From: Aplectana chamaeleonis
Lineage: Eukaryota > Nematoda > Chromadorea > Rhabditida > Cosmocercidae
Direction: 5' to 3'
Assembly: GCA_029168955.1 (NCBI GenBank)
Contig: JAPDOI010000137.1
Span: 827,501 to 891,500, forward strand
Length of the DNA stretch: 64,000 nt
Made by a program: the position numbers and the translations under genes. Numbering within the stretch: the stretch's first letter is position 1; every line of letters starts with the position of its first letter. Below the pieces are notes generated by a model that worked only from the letters and a program-made list of their open reading frames with translations, made no database searches and was not told the origin of the DNA. Positions 44,901 through 61,975 of this stretch are shown here, piece after piece.

Positions 44901-46391
44901 AGGGGCACCAACGAGCAGGTACCAACAGATTTGTATACACACCCCCGGTTAACTAATATTAATGATAATATTAGTGACAGCCGCTACTGCCGCTATGTCT
45001 CCACCGTCAGCGACAGGCCGGCTGCAGCGGTCGCTGGGGAGTCAGATCAATAACGAATGCTAAAGATGCAAACCCCCGCGTCACTTGGCGCTTGGCCGTC
45101 TGCTATGGACGGAGCCTGACGCGTCATTGCTACTATCGATGCCTTATAGGTCATCTGTGCAGTTCCGTAGATATTATATTTTAAGTATTCGGAATTGCAT
45201 CCTCTCTTCACTTGAAAAATGTTAAAATGCAATGAGTATTTTTTCTGAACATTTTCTGATTTCTGTTTTCTGGTCGTTTTGGCCTTTCTGTTTTCTGGCA
45301 AACTCGATTTTCTGTTTTCTGAATTTTTTAAAAAAATTTCCGCACATCCCTGATTGGGGGCTGTTAATTTTTTGGAGAAAAAAGGGAATTTTCTCCCAAC
45401 CATCTGGTAAGCTAAAATGCCGTGTGAATAGGAAAATTGGCTTTTATAGCCACAAGTTCGATTTTTTCCCAAATTTGTCACCAAAAAAAGTCGAAGCAAT
45501 TTTTGGTCTCTACAGGGGACCGTAAAAATTTTCCTGAATTTCAACAGAGGGAGGGGTCGCAGCTCCCCCGGAAATTTGCGCAACGGCCTGCTCAACCCTG
45601 TTCACGATTAAAACATTTCTGAGGCTTTCACCGAAAATGGGAAAGTTGGTGGCTCATCGCAACCATAATGTCGAAAGACCGCCCAAAAGCGAGCCACAAA
45701 TATCCGTATACGGGCCTAAACATGAATATGACATACCGGCTACGCCCACTTCCTCAACCTCCACAGAGGAAGTGGGCGCGACGGGCATGTCTTATTCATG
45801 TTTAGCGCCTAATAGGGCTATTTCGGTTTGTTTTTGGCATTGGTGTTGCGATGGGCTGCTTATTGTGCTCCTTGCGAGTTTTGTTTAAATCACCTTTAGT
45901 TCAGATGGATGTGTATGAATGGACGCGAGAAAAACTTGAGTTTCTGTTGAAGAAACTGGAAAGCACGGCTGTAGATACGCTGGATATGTTCTCCGACGAA
46001 CCAGGAGGTATTGGCAAAAACTTTTCTTCCGCAGCATTTTTCTTTAATCCTCATGTATTAACAATGAACTATTTTAGCGACGAATAGTTCAAGCTCAGCT
46101 GACGCTGGTTCTACGATTCTTGATGAAGAGGAGCAGAAATGGGAATACAAGGAATCAGAGACGGCTGAGGTCCAGGTTGGTGCATGGTCATTCTATTTTG
46201 TTTCTTTCTGTTCTCAATATACCATCGGTAAAATAAATGTGTAATTTTTTCACTTTGAGGGACCTTTCTCGTCGTCAGAAATGGCTAGGCGACAGCAGAA
46301 TGGGAAATTGGCAAGTGGTGGTTTAGCGAGAAAATGTGGAACCTCCGGTTTCAATCCGATTGCTCGTATTGACTTCGATTTATACTGTTGA
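26807..46391 (+). CDS. teg-1: CD2BP2 / TEG-1 homologue, GYF-domain U5 snRNP protein, 9 exons
   Basis: CD2BP2 (yeast Lin1) is a U5 snRNP-associated nuclear protein; C. elegans TEG-1 controls germline proliferation. Exons: 26807-26935, 30833-30919, 31001-31132, 31203-31283 (donor tentative), 31432-31564, 31666-31799, 45905-46007, 46078-46175, 46260-46391. Phases are consistent throughout and give 342 codons (human 341). Landmarks: N-terminal MPKRVVSFADD, acidic LDSDEEEEADHKK, EGQEDSTLDFDG, ITAFNMKEDLEDGHFDESGN, IKDAWLDDIDW, SGLADEMISAGH, LDMFSDEP and C-terminal QKWEYKE...GPFSSSEM...ARIDFDLYC. The GYF tripeptide of the domain reads GKL. Intron 1 (3.9 kb) carries one LINE-B; intron 6 (14.1 kb) carries LINE-B, LINE-A, LINE-D and several small elements. 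rab-35 starts 281 bp after the stop. Confidence 0.93.
27926..29210 (-). mobile_element. LINE-B (CR1-like) fragment B2 in teg-1 intron 1
   Basis: Minus strand, antisense to teg-1. The 3' end is CAGGCTTATGTAAATAAATA; the copy ends at 29210 in the middle of the RT (SKAFDKVPHHKL region), a 5' truncation. One frame is open from about 29134 to 28118: VCSGVPQGGVL, FADDIKIFRRAGS (FADD in place of YADD), LSFDKHCESVS, AYKTYVRPILEYGTPVYFPH and C-terminal YFENEPGER. A small indel near 29130 shifts the frame upstream. About 90% or more identical to the copy in intron 6. Confidence 0.92.
29211..30832 (+). other. Rest of teg-1 intron 1
   Basis: Contains a tandem-like direct repeat, AGGAGCGTGATTT..TCAAA..TTGGCGATTT, at about 29515 and 29574, and CT-rich patches at 29760-29830 and 30100-30230. 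No element boundaries found. Confidence 0.4.
30833..30919 (+). CDS. teg-1: teg-1 exon 2
   Basis: 29 codons, phase 0 at both ends; acidic/basic EEEEEKKKQHTLDSDEEEE, matching the KHSLDSDEEED stretch of human CD2BP2. Confidence 0.92.
31001..31132 (+). CDS. teg-1: teg-1 exon 3
   Basis: 44 codons, phase 0; IEGQEDSTL and AFNMKEDLEDGHFDESGNF align with VEGQEAATL and PFNLQEEMEEGHFDADGNY. Confidence 0.95.
31203..31283 (+). CDS. teg-1: teg-1 exon 4 (donor uncertain)
   Basis: EIKDAWLDDIDWTTIKEKAG is strongly conserved. The end is set at AAT|GTCATT, a weak donor that keeps phase 0; TTG|GTTGTT at 31319 also keeps phase and would add 12 residues. Confidence 0.75.
31432..31564 (+). CDS. teg-1: teg-1 exon 5
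   Basis: TTTAG acceptor, AAAG|GTTCGT donor, phase 0 in and phase 1 out. Encodes NDIRRKEILNELISMVKP and ARALTELKKAK, the helical ALLEGLLELLLP...VAGALRRL segment of human. Confidence 0.9.
31666..31799 (+). CDS. teg-1: teg-1 exon 6
   Basis: CATTTCAG acceptor, ACAT|GTGAGT donor; GLTAAEERKLRWNAKK and ISGLADEMISAGH (human LSGLADQMVARGN). The following intron is 14,105 bp. Confidence 0.93.
32810..33039. mobile_element. 230-bp Tc1/mariner-type MITE inside LINE-B
   Basis: TA is duplicated on both sides (32808-32809, 33040-33041), and the uninterrupted sister copy at 28.8 kb has a single TA at the same place. Terminal inverted repeats are CTCAGAAACTCAACGGGTCC and, from the right, CTCAGATATTCGCCGGGTCC. 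Internal arms GATTTCTGTCGGGTCG and a GGGGGAGAAATA/TATTCTCCCCCC hairpin make the whole element fold back. No coding capacity. Confidence 0.9.
33419..35749 (-). mobile_element. LINE-A 5'-truncated copy A3, nested in LINE-B
   Basis: Minus strand, 2331 bp. TATTAGCTTAT (33408-33418) and TATTAGTTTAT (35750-35760) form an 11-bp target duplication with one later mutation, and the host LINE-B reads continuously across them (GTATTAGCTTATGATG in its sister). The copy starts in the linker after the endonuclease (GSVHQKECHLSDAIRKAM). Confidence 0.95.
33453..35702 (-). pseudogene. LINE-A A3 reverse transcriptase, one frameshift
   Basis: From 35273 to 33453 a single frame covers the RT and C-terminus: MRNSRAIGPDGICPAVLKK, ALDLTKAFD, GVNQGGVLSPALFSLYL, YADDMTVLC, LEYGAPVWQH and CPDCGCLGHDTAHLFKC, ending FLNL. 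An upstream frame 35702-35292 covers the linker; the two are joined by a frameshift near 35280. This is the cleanest RT of the family in the window, but the copy has lost its 5' half. Confidence 0.9.
37373..38252 (-). pseudogene. LINE-B ORF1 (coiled coil plus RNA-binding-like region)
   Basis: From ATG at 38252: MPTAAAVPFQMVTRRR, then a leucine/alanine-rich heptad stretch (KNQELQEKVAALGAENS, about residues 55-90) that looks like a coiled coil, then LRSLVVSGVPES. After a frameshift near 37835 it continues SIERTKDDYSDVEDVLN, CIPCMVNRIGKP, PRLLKVVLPSS and LRRAPRLRTFSRDGVFIRPS. This order (coiled coil, VxGxPE, RxG, RPRLLKV) is what CR1-type ORF1 proteins show. Serine/threonine-rich tail. Confidence 0.8.
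38485..39215 (+). other. teg-1 intron 6, unassigned
   Basis: AT-rich sequence with a 13-G run near 38988-39001. No gene or element boundary found. Confidence 0.4.
39216..39318. repeat. hAT-like end with word repeats
   Basis: Starts CAGGGGTGTGCGGAAATC and continues as TTTCTGTTTTCTGG/CCGTTTTGGCC words. The same head occurs at 45352 (minus), 47077, 60420 and 62651 (minus). Confidence 0.5.
39445..39797. mobile_element. Inverted-repeat element, about 350 bp
   Basis: GAGAAGGTAGGCCTGGTCATC at the left and the reverse complement GAGAATGCAGGTCTGGTCATC at the right continue through ACAAAA, AAAATAAGTG, AAGTTG and AACGC-CAAAAACAAG. Arms about 75 bp. Non-coding. Confidence 0.7.
39824..40615. mobile_element. 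Inverted-repeat element with repeated GTCGCTTCGAC words (about 790 bp)
   Basis: Ends TAAAGCCCCATTCATAGC and (reverse complement) TTAAGGCCCATTCATAGCAG; a TA at each end could be a target duplication. Inside, the near-palindromic word GTCGCTTCGAC occurs at least five times on both strands (about 39861, 40372, 40422, 40450, 40584). No transposase seen. Confidence 0.7.
40821..41478. mobile_element. Inverted-repeat element R2, copy 2 (658 bp)
   Basis: Left end CTGAGAGTTTTGGTCGAGC and right end (reverse complement) CTGAAAGTCTTGGCCAAGAA match the element at 14412-14852, including the CCxCCAGGCTC following the right end. Inside, GCGTCTTTCACA-TCTGCC is itself present as an inverted pair. Confidence 0.72.
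41543..41656. repeat. 114-bp near-perfect hairpin
   Basis: Arms GTGCCGTCCTCTGGCACGTT... and reverse complement GCGCCGTCCTCGGGCACGTT... of about 53 bp differ at only about five positions; the loop is about 6 bp. It ends 2 bp from the LINE-D target site. Confidence 0.9.
41670..44946 (-). mobile_element. LINE-D, RTE-like, full-length copy D1 (3277 bp)
   Basis: GGTTAACTAAT is exactly duplicated at 41659-41669 and 44947-44957. The 3' end is AACCGATTAAGTCAGGTGAGC, with AAGTC-like short repeats that are longer in the second copy at the right edge. It is antisense in teg-1 intron 6. Confidence 0.93.
41710..44732 (-). pseudogene. LINE-D endonuclease / reverse transcriptase, one frameshift
   Basis: ATG at 44732 starts MESLVTSHSFATLNCRS. 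Endonuclease motifs follow: AALQVTGL (family usually QET, so the catalytic Glu is Val here), VVGIDANAKMG and SDHRPVLL. RT has ITAEMLKALP, RPGRSTIDHVLVVRR, FLDFEAAFD, GVRQGAVAGPFLF and YADDIVLFAEN, then MYGSETWAA and KRPPGRRRKFWTDVVKEDL. Stop is TGA at 41710-41712. A one-base change near 44395 separates the first 110 codons from an open frame of over 900 codons. The frame loss and the missing catalytic residue make activity unlikely. Confidence 0.9.
44958..45235 (+). other. teg-1 intron 6, unassigned
   Basis: Includes TAATATTAATGATAATATTAGTG (a short AT inverted repeat) beside the LINE-D target duplication. Nothing else recognised. Confidence 0.4.
45236..45352. repeat. hAT-like end with word repeats (minus orientation)
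   Basis: On the minus strand begins CAGGGATGTGCGGAAATTT and continues with CAGAAAACAGAAA and GGCCAAAACGACC words. The words run opposite to those of the 39.2-kb copy relative to the head, as expected for the two ends of one element. Confidence 0.5.
45712..45810. mobile_element. 99-bp foldback just upstream of teg-1 exon 7
   Basis: Left GGGCCTAAACATGAATATGA and right (reverse complement) GGCGCTAAACATGAATAAGA continue to a perfect CGCCCACTTCCTC/GAGGAAGTGGGCG stem with an 11-base loop. It ends 95 bp before the exon 7 acceptor. Confidence 0.85.
45905..46007 (+). CDS. teg-1: teg-1 exon 7
   Basis: TTCAG acceptor; MDVYEWTREKLEFLLKKL and LDMFSDEPG (human LGVYQETRERLAMRL and LDMFAEE). Ends phase 1 at GGAG|GTATTG. 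Confidence 0.93.
46078..46175 (+). CDS. teg-1: teg-1 exon 8
   Basis: ATTTTAG acceptor, CCAG|GTTGGT donor. Encodes a serine run, then ILDEEEQKWEYKESETAEVQ, the first strand of the GYF domain (human MWEYKWENTGDAEL). Confidence 0.92.
46260..46391 (+). CDS. teg-1: teg-1 exon 9
   Basis: Acceptor CACTTTGAG; GPFSSSEMARRQQNGKLASG, then GLARKCGTSGFNPIARIDFD and LYC with TGA at 46389-46391. GPF and the RIDFDLY end are invariant in the family; the WxxxGYF segment is altered (QxxxGKL). Confidence 0.92.
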   Translation, partial: GPFSSSEMARRQQNGKLASGGLARKCGTSGFNPIARIDFDLYC

Positions 46392-46534
46392 AATGGTTTC
46401 CAGATGCGACGTGTTTCTAGGCATTCTCGTTTTTGTTCATTTCTCATATTTGTATCTCGTTAACCCAACTTTGCCAGGTGATTCTATGTTTCAAATCTTG
46501 TTGTTTGAGTTAACTTTTTATCAGATCTCTCAAG

Positions 46535-46540
46535 AATAAA
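46535..46540 (+). terminator. Poly(A) signal AATAAA of teg-1
   Basis: AATAAA 144 bp after the teg-1 stop and 137 bp before the rab-35 ATG, the position expected for the 3' end of an upstream operon gene. Confidence 0.75.
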
Positions 46541-46597
46541 TTATTTATTTGATAGTTCTTGGTGTTTTTCCTGCTTGGAAGTTATAACTACCTCTCG

Positions 46598-46603
46598 TAC
46601 CTT
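46598..46603 (+). promoter_or_regulatory. Candidate Ur element (UAYYUU) between teg-1 and rab-35
   Basis: TACCTT lies 58 bp after AATAAA and about 64 bp before the AG of the rab-35 acceptor. In C. elegans operons a UAYYUU element in the intercistronic region directs SL2 trans-splicing. A six-base match is weak alone; the spacing supports it. Confidence 0.45.
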
Positions 46604-46660
46604 ATAAAATTCGCTGTTGGTCTAATAGAATAGGATAAAGTCCATGAAATCAATTGGGGT

Positions 46661-46667
46661 TTTACAG
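46661..46667 (+). promoter_or_regulatory. Trans-splice acceptor of rab-35
   Basis: GGGGTTTTACAG ends at 46667, followed by TCTG and the ATG at 46672. An acceptor with no upstream exon and a 4-nt leader is characteristic of spliced-leader addition in nematodes. Confidence 0.65.
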
Positions 46668-46671
46668 TCTG

Positions 46672-55662
<8,991 letters not shown>

Positions 55663-55947
55663 TGAGTTTTGTTTCTGTGAAGATTGTATTGTAATTCTTC
55701 CGAATTCTCTTATAAGAAATTTCTTCATGGTTTTTTTGTTGGCTTATGAGCCGACTTAAATTCTTATCCAAGTCGCAGTCGCCGTTGTGACACGCCTTAC
55801 AAGCTAAACCGTTCCGGGTCTACGTATCCAGTATAGTTGAACAATTTCGAAAAAAATGTCGAACGAACGAAAATTGAAAAAAATTCGTTCGAAAAATTTT
55901 TGAATGAATTTCGAAATTTCGGAGGTCGAACGAACGAAATTCGAAAC

Positions 55948-58900
55948 TTCTTCTTCTTCTTCTGCAGCCACAGAGAGGGTCCTGTCATAGACTGAGGAAC
56001 TGAGCCACAAGCGTCGGATTCGTCCACAGATCTACTGTTGTTAACGATGTCGGTCTCATCGGGCAGTTGAAAAGGTGCGCAGTAGTATGCCCTTTATTAC
56101 CACAATCCGGGCACTCGTCAGGTCTGCTGCTATCGATCTTATGTAAATAAGACATAAGCATGGGGGAGTGCCCGCAGCGCAACGAGGCAAGGGTGCACCT
56201 GGCACGCCTACCAAGTTCCATCTCGGTTTCGCTGACCTCAGGCGGCACGACTCCGAGAATGGAGTTTACGGCGGTCTTGCATAAGTGATCCTTGACGAAT
56301 TGGGTATGCTCAGCACGTAAGAGACGGAGGCGTTCTTGTTGTGCGTTAGTCCATCTCTGTATATTGATTTTCGTGGGAGCGTCAGCAAACGGCTTTCTTA
56401 TACCTCTCTCTCTCACGGGGTCTAATACTCTTCGCGACGGATGATTTGGCTGCTTCAGAATGTTTATGTACAGCTGTTGTGCGTGGAGTTGGCAGTGGTC
56501 CTTAACTGGCAGGATGCGAGCTTCGGCATGTAGGTGCTCTATTGGAGAGCTTTTAGAACAGCCTGTTGCGATTCGCAATGCTCCATTTTGGATGCGCTGC
56601 AGCTTGGACCAGGATGTGTCCGACACGATATGCTGCCAGACTGGTGCAGCATACTCCAGGGCGGGCTGTACGATGGCCTTGTACGTGGTCAGGATCGTTT
56701 CTTTACTGCATCCCCAGGACGTTCCGCCGAGAGCACGTAGGACGTTAAGTCTTGTTTTCACTGCAGCTTGCTTCTGCTCAGTGTTCTCATGAAACCTCAG
56801 CGAAGGGTCCAACACGAGTCCGAGCAGCTTAGGGAATCGGGCGGCCGGCAGGCGAGTTTCGTCCCATTTCACCATGGGATGAGCACTGTGCTCCGCAGGA
56901 ACAGTGGAAAAAGACTGTGACGGATGATTTAGCGGCAGAGACCGTAAGCATCTTGCTATCGAGAAAACATTTCAACTCGATCAAGTAGTCATTGATCTTA
57001 CTGGCAGGTACATTTATGTCGCGATCCCGGCATAGTATAGTAATATCATCCGCATATGCAACGACCTTGATGTCTTGGGATGGAACGAGTAGATCTTCAA
57101 TATACAGACTAAAAAGAGCAGGCGATAGAACTCCTCTTTGAGGTACGCCGGCGGCGATTGGGATGCTATTGGAGACGTGCCCTTGAAATAGCACATTTGC
57201 CCGACGTCCTTTGGTGAATGCGGTTATCCACCGCTTCTGCCAGGGCGGAATGGTAGACCTTAACAGGCTCTCCGACAAAATGCCCAAGTTTACAGTGTCA
57301 AAAGCCTTCGTTAGATCGAGGGCTACACCTACGGTTCGCTGAGGTTTCATGGCATTGAAGCCGTCCAAAACATAGCTCACAATTTCCAGTAGGGCCGTAG
57401 TGGTGGAATGTAGCTTACGGAAACCATGTTGATGCTTTTGTTTGCTATTGTGTTCGGAGAGCTCCTCCACAGCCAATTTTTCCGCAACTTTGGCAATAGG
57501 TGAGAGAAGACTGATTGGCCTGTAACCTTTTGCCGTGGATGGTGATTTACCCGGCTTAGGCAATGGGATGACGCGTGCTACTTTCCAATCTTGAGGTAAT
57601 GTACAGGTCCGAAACGATGTAGTAATGACGTCAGCGAGCAGGGGTAGTAGTTCACTTGGCAGTCTCTTTAGAACTGTTGGGCTCAAACCATCTGGCCCTA
57701 CTGCCTTCGAGTTACTCATTTCCTTGATCACCGTCTCGACCTGAGCGGGCGTGACCGCATCATCTTCAGCCATGAGTGGCAATTTACAGAGTTCTCGCAC
57801 AGTTATTCTATTCTGCTTCTCTTTTTGTTTTAGTTATGAAAAATGCTTCCCAAGAGCATTTGCGGCCTCTTTCCTGACTTAAAGACTCCGCCGTCGAATT
57901 CAATCGTGGAATTGTTGGCGGAGGTGAACTTTCCGGAGATCCTTTTCAAAGCCTTCCACGTTGATGCAGCATCATTTCTGAAGTTCATCTTCTCAGTGAA
58001 CTTTTCCCAAGATTCTTTCTTGTGCCTATCAAGGTCCATCCTGATCTCATTATCCAGCTCGGCAATGTCTGGGTCAAGATGATCAGCAGCTCTCTTTGCG
58101 TCCCTTGTCCTTATCTTCTGCAGTGTCTCCCTGGTGACATTGGGAAAGAAGGTCTTGACACGACCTTCAGGGATCGCAGCTTTCATCGCCTTCCGGATGG
58201 CATCAGAGAAGTGGCGCTCCTTCTGGTGTATATTGCCATTCCACGGATATTCGGCCGCTTGGCGGAGTGCAACCTCCCTGAACAGGCTCCAGTCTGCAAG
58301 GCCTAAATTGAGATAAGAACGATGACGAACACCTGTATAGGAGCAAGAGAGTTAGAGATCGATATTGACAAAGACCGGAATGTGATCACTGGAAAGAGTT
58401 GTGGATGTAGACCAAGAGCAGGCATTAGAGAGATTAGAAGAGACAAGGGAGATGTCTGGGCTGGAAGATCGGCCGTAGGCAGGAGACGAGTGGGCTGGTG
58501 GTCGTTAAGGATAGCCAGATCCCACTCCTCCGCCCATTCTTCGCCGTCATTTCCTCTAGCATCAGAGTCAAGCGATGAGCAGAACGTGTCAGCATTGAAG
58601 TCACCCGCAAAGGCAATTGAGGGAGATAGAGAGCAGTCATACAGCTGCTTGAGTAGAGGGATAGGGTTGTAGGTTGGTGGACAGGATGTAGGAGGAGGAA
58701 TGTATATATTGAAAAAGAGAAAGTGGAGTTTTTAGAGGTAGATGGATGGGATGTACTCGAGTGCCATCCACTGGAGTGTTTGGAATGATGTGAGAGGAAG
58801 AGACGACAGAACAAAAGTAGAGACTCCGCCTCCCTGAGATGACCTAGGAGTATGATAAGCAGTATAGCCCGGGATGTTTGGATGTCGAGAGGTAGCAGAG

Positions 58901-59393
58901 GGAGAGAGTTTGGTTTCCTGAACCATGATAACATCCGGGTGATGAGTACGGGCAAAGAGAGATAATTCAGAAAGCTTGGCGCGAAGGCCGTTGAGATTGA
59001 TATGTACAATAGAGAGGGGGCGGTTGGTAGATGAGGAATTTGAGTTACTGGAGGCGGAGCACACAATACAACGAAAGGAAGAATCGTGGTGCCTCACAGA
59101 GCTGAGACCCGAACAAGAGAAGTGCACCCACCTTTCGCATCCAAAACATTGGACGCTGGTTCCATACCAATTGACATCTCTGTCGCATGTGGCACATGGG
59201 TACTTCTTCTTCGCGGGTCCTGGGTTCCTCTCGACGCCGGGTCTTTGCAGTAAGATCTTCAGGAGAGCTGCGGCCAGCCAGCACCTCTCCCATGACAAAA
59301 ACCCTCTCCGCGGAGGGATTGACGTCGGTTTGCACGGAGGTGGTCTTCTTTCCTCCACACTGCCACGGCACGAACGTACGACATCTCGGCAGC
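55948..59393 (-). mobile_element. LINE-A full-length copy A6 (3446 bp)
   Basis: Minus strand. AAATTCGAAAC is exactly duplicated at 55937-55947 and 59394-59404. 5' end GCTGCCGAGATG at 59393, 3' end GGCTGCAG(AAG)n at 55948. It lies in rab-35 intron 3, antisense. Confidence 0.95.
55988..59384 (-). pseudogene. LINE-A polyprotein of A6, several frameshifts
   Basis: Leader frame from ATG 59384 with the same slippery G GGT TTT (59304-59298) and stem. Main frame: LLKILLQRPGVERNPGP, finger CATCDRDVNW...CFGCERWVHFSC...CIVC, endonuclease start HINLNGLRAK and VQETKLS. RT from 57800: EMSNSKAVGPDGL, ALDLTKAFD, YADDITILC, and C-terminus CPDCGNKGHTTAHLFNC, FLSL. Frame breaks near 58740, 58440, 57830 and 56880. 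QGGVL reads QRGVL here. Confidence 0.88.
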
Positions 59394-59610
59394 AAATTCG
59401 AAACTAATCGAAGTCTCGATTTTTTTCGAAATATCGTATTTTTTTCGAAATTCGTCGGAAATTTCGAAATTTGTTCGAAAGAATTCCGAACGAACGAATT
59501 TCGAAAAAATTTCGAAAAATCGCAAAAACGAACGAAAAAAATTGAAAAATCTTTCGAAAATTTTTCGAAAATTTCGTTCGTGTACAACTATAGTATCCAG
59601 GCTCGATTAG

Positions 59611-60419
59611 TCTTTATCTCAGATCGAATATCTTCGAGTTGATATTCCTTGTTATCTTTGTTGCAATAACGTTTGTCTGCAACTGCTGACGTGAATTTTG
59701 TTTCGAATGGATTTTTAGTAGAGTCATGGCTGTATATTTGGGCACAATCGAATTATTCTTGAATGAGGACTTGATCTCTCTCTCAAAATAAGAAAAAGAA
59801 AACATGTCCGAAATTGACCAGTATGATTACAACTTATTGAAAACATTGGCAGCCCCAAAAATTTTTGCGCATTTCGTGACGCCACAGAGGGAGAAATTTC
59901 CCCGGCTCTTAGCAGCCGTGTCTGTTAGCGTCTATTATATCACTACGTCTGAAAGAAAGGACGCCGTTCAGCTTTTGGGAAGTGTTTGTCTTTACAAATG
60001 ATGAGGGAAAATCGCCGACAAGGGAGGTGTCTAGAGCTTTACTCGCACCCACGAAAACGAATTGTATTGTATTTCTTGGCATCTTTAGTAAAACTACGTA
60101 CTATCCCGTCCGTGGCCGCCAGTTCCAAGGAGTTATAAGCTCAGGACGCTCAATTTCTGTACCTAATGCACCTTCCAAAGCTCGCAGTAATCTTTCGAAA
60201 ATATGCAAACGGACCTCACAATCGCCGATTATTAAGGCCCTTTGACAAAGCTGAGTGCAAGCACATTTTTCGAGCTTTGAGCACAGTAATAGCGTTTTCA
60301 ACACCTGCCGAATGTTGGTTGAGCGTTTATTCATATCAATCAGGTGGTTCTAAAGCGCCCAAGAAAGTTTTCAGACTTGACTCAAAACTTCCCAGGGGGA
60401 CTATTTGGGGGGTGCTAAT
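59611..60419 (+). other. rab-35 intron 3, unassigned
   Basis: No gene or element boundary recognised. Confidence 0.4.
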
Positions 60420-60497
60420 CAGGGCTGTGCGGAACTGTTCCGTTTCCGATTCCGTTTCCGACTTTTTGGTCCCGGAAACGAAAGAAAAATTGCTACA
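60420..60497. repeat. hAT-like end with CCGTTTCCG words
   Basis: CAGGGCTGTGCGGAACTG, then repeated TTCCGTTTCCG. The element end at 62548-62651 shares head and word in opposite relative orientation. Confidence 0.5.
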
Positions 60498-60845
60498 TGG
60501 GTAATGGTTGGAGGTCGAGGCAAGGGTGTTTGAAGGCATCATAAGAGGCTAAGGATCACTTTCGACCTCTTGTGTTCAATCGAATATCAGAGCCTGGTTG
60601 AGATCCTCGATAAAGGTCCGGATCCTGAAATTGCGCCCCCTAAAATAATGACACAAAGTAGGCGTGACAGGAGTCTAACCGCTCATTGGAGATTTTTCAA
60701 ACAGCTTTTTCTTCGAAAATTAATGGGTTTTGAGAGACTTTCCGCTACAGTGATCTGACATATGCGTTGGTCCACCTCCATATCAGTAAAAAGAATCGAG
60801 ACAGGTTTTTTTTGCACGTAAACCGTGGAAATCTTTAGTGAGCTG

Positions 60846-60896
60846 TCGATTTCGATTATCACCAGCAGTGGAGCGGTGAAACATAACTGGTAAGAA
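60846..60896 (-). repeat. R3 repeat copy
   Basis: Minus-strand ACCAGTTATGTTTCACCGCT, CCACTGCTGGTGATAATCG. See 14317-14378. Confidence 0.5.
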
Positions 60897-61037
60897 GAAG
60901 ATTCCGACGAAAAAGCGACCGATCCTTGCTGTGATAGTCGAAAACAGGAGCTTACTTGAAATGAACCACAGCCTACAGCCTGTTCTCCAGCAAGGAGTCT
61001 GGAGACATATGAAGGGCAGCCGCACTGCACGTTAGAA

Positions 61038-61975
61038 ATTCAAAATTTATTACATGTGCAAGCACTTGTGATATGACATTAAAAAATCAACAAACTGAAC
61101 ACAATCAATTCAATCTTTATAAAACTATTAATAGTTAAAAAAACAAGACTGAAACACAATGGTTCCTGTTGAAGATACCGACCGACCACCGTTTTGAAGC
61201 CAGCATAGGTAGCCTGCACTTGCAACTTCTTACTCAAGCTTAGACAGTTCAATACCGCACGAAGTGTGAAGATATGCCGTATTTTCCGAGAACGAGGCAT
61301 TGGAAAGCTAAGTTTGAACCTTTGCCCTCTTGTATTCGAACGTATCAGCGTGAAAAACTAATTCCAAACCAGCAAGCTCGTTCAGCATTTGAAAAACCAG
61401 GAAGAAATCATTTTTCCTCCTACGTACAGCAAGAGTGTCCAAGTGCAAACTTTTATTCCTAAGGTAACCCCTAGGTATTGCGCTATAAGAGAATCTCATC
61501 GCTCTTAAGAAGACTTTCCTCGTAAAACTATTTTTCACCTTTTCTATTTTTTCGATAAACTTGCGCTTATGCGGTGAAAAAACGCATGTCCCATACTCCA
61601 CCATGGAACGTACATAAATTTTATATGGTTTGGTCAGTAGCTGCGGATCCTTAGACCGCAAGGACTTGAATAATAGAAACAGCCTTTGCTGCGCTCTGGC
61701 AGCAATGTGCCCACAATGTTCATCAAACGTGAGTTTATTAACAACTATGAATCCAAGGTCCTTGCTTTTGCCGACCGCCTCGATCTGTACATTATTTATT
61801 TTGTAGATAGCTAGTTGATTTGAATGTCCCAGGCGCAAAACTTTTGTTTTCACTACTGACAGAGAAAGACTCTTTATTTAGAGACAAGCTTGTGTCAACC
61901 CAACCCCATCACCGTCTACTTCACCGAACACCTTAATATCATCTGCAAATACTTGACACCTAACGAGGCAGATCT
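61038..61975 (-). mobile_element. LINE-B fragment B5
   Basis: Minus strand. FADDIKVFGEVDG at about 61950, KTKVLRLGHSNQL, LTFDEHCGHIAARAQQ, KPYKIYVRSMVEYGTCVFSP and RRKNDFFLVFQMLNEL; 3' end ACATGTAATAAATTTTGAA at 61038. One frame is open from 61853 to 61308. Same subfamily as the copies at 11.2-12.1 and 54.0-54.3 kb. Confidence 0.88.

Larger units (their letters stand above)
55815..59610. mobile_element. TTCGAA-rich inverted-repeat element split by LINE-A
   Basis: Left part 55815-55947 and right part 59394-59610 consist of words such as TTCGAACGAAC and TTTCGAAAAAT. The outer ends CCAGTATAGTTGAAC and (reverse complement) CTGGATACTATAGTTGTAC are similar inverted ends. Without the LINE it would be about 350 bp. 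Non-coding. Confidence 0.6.
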
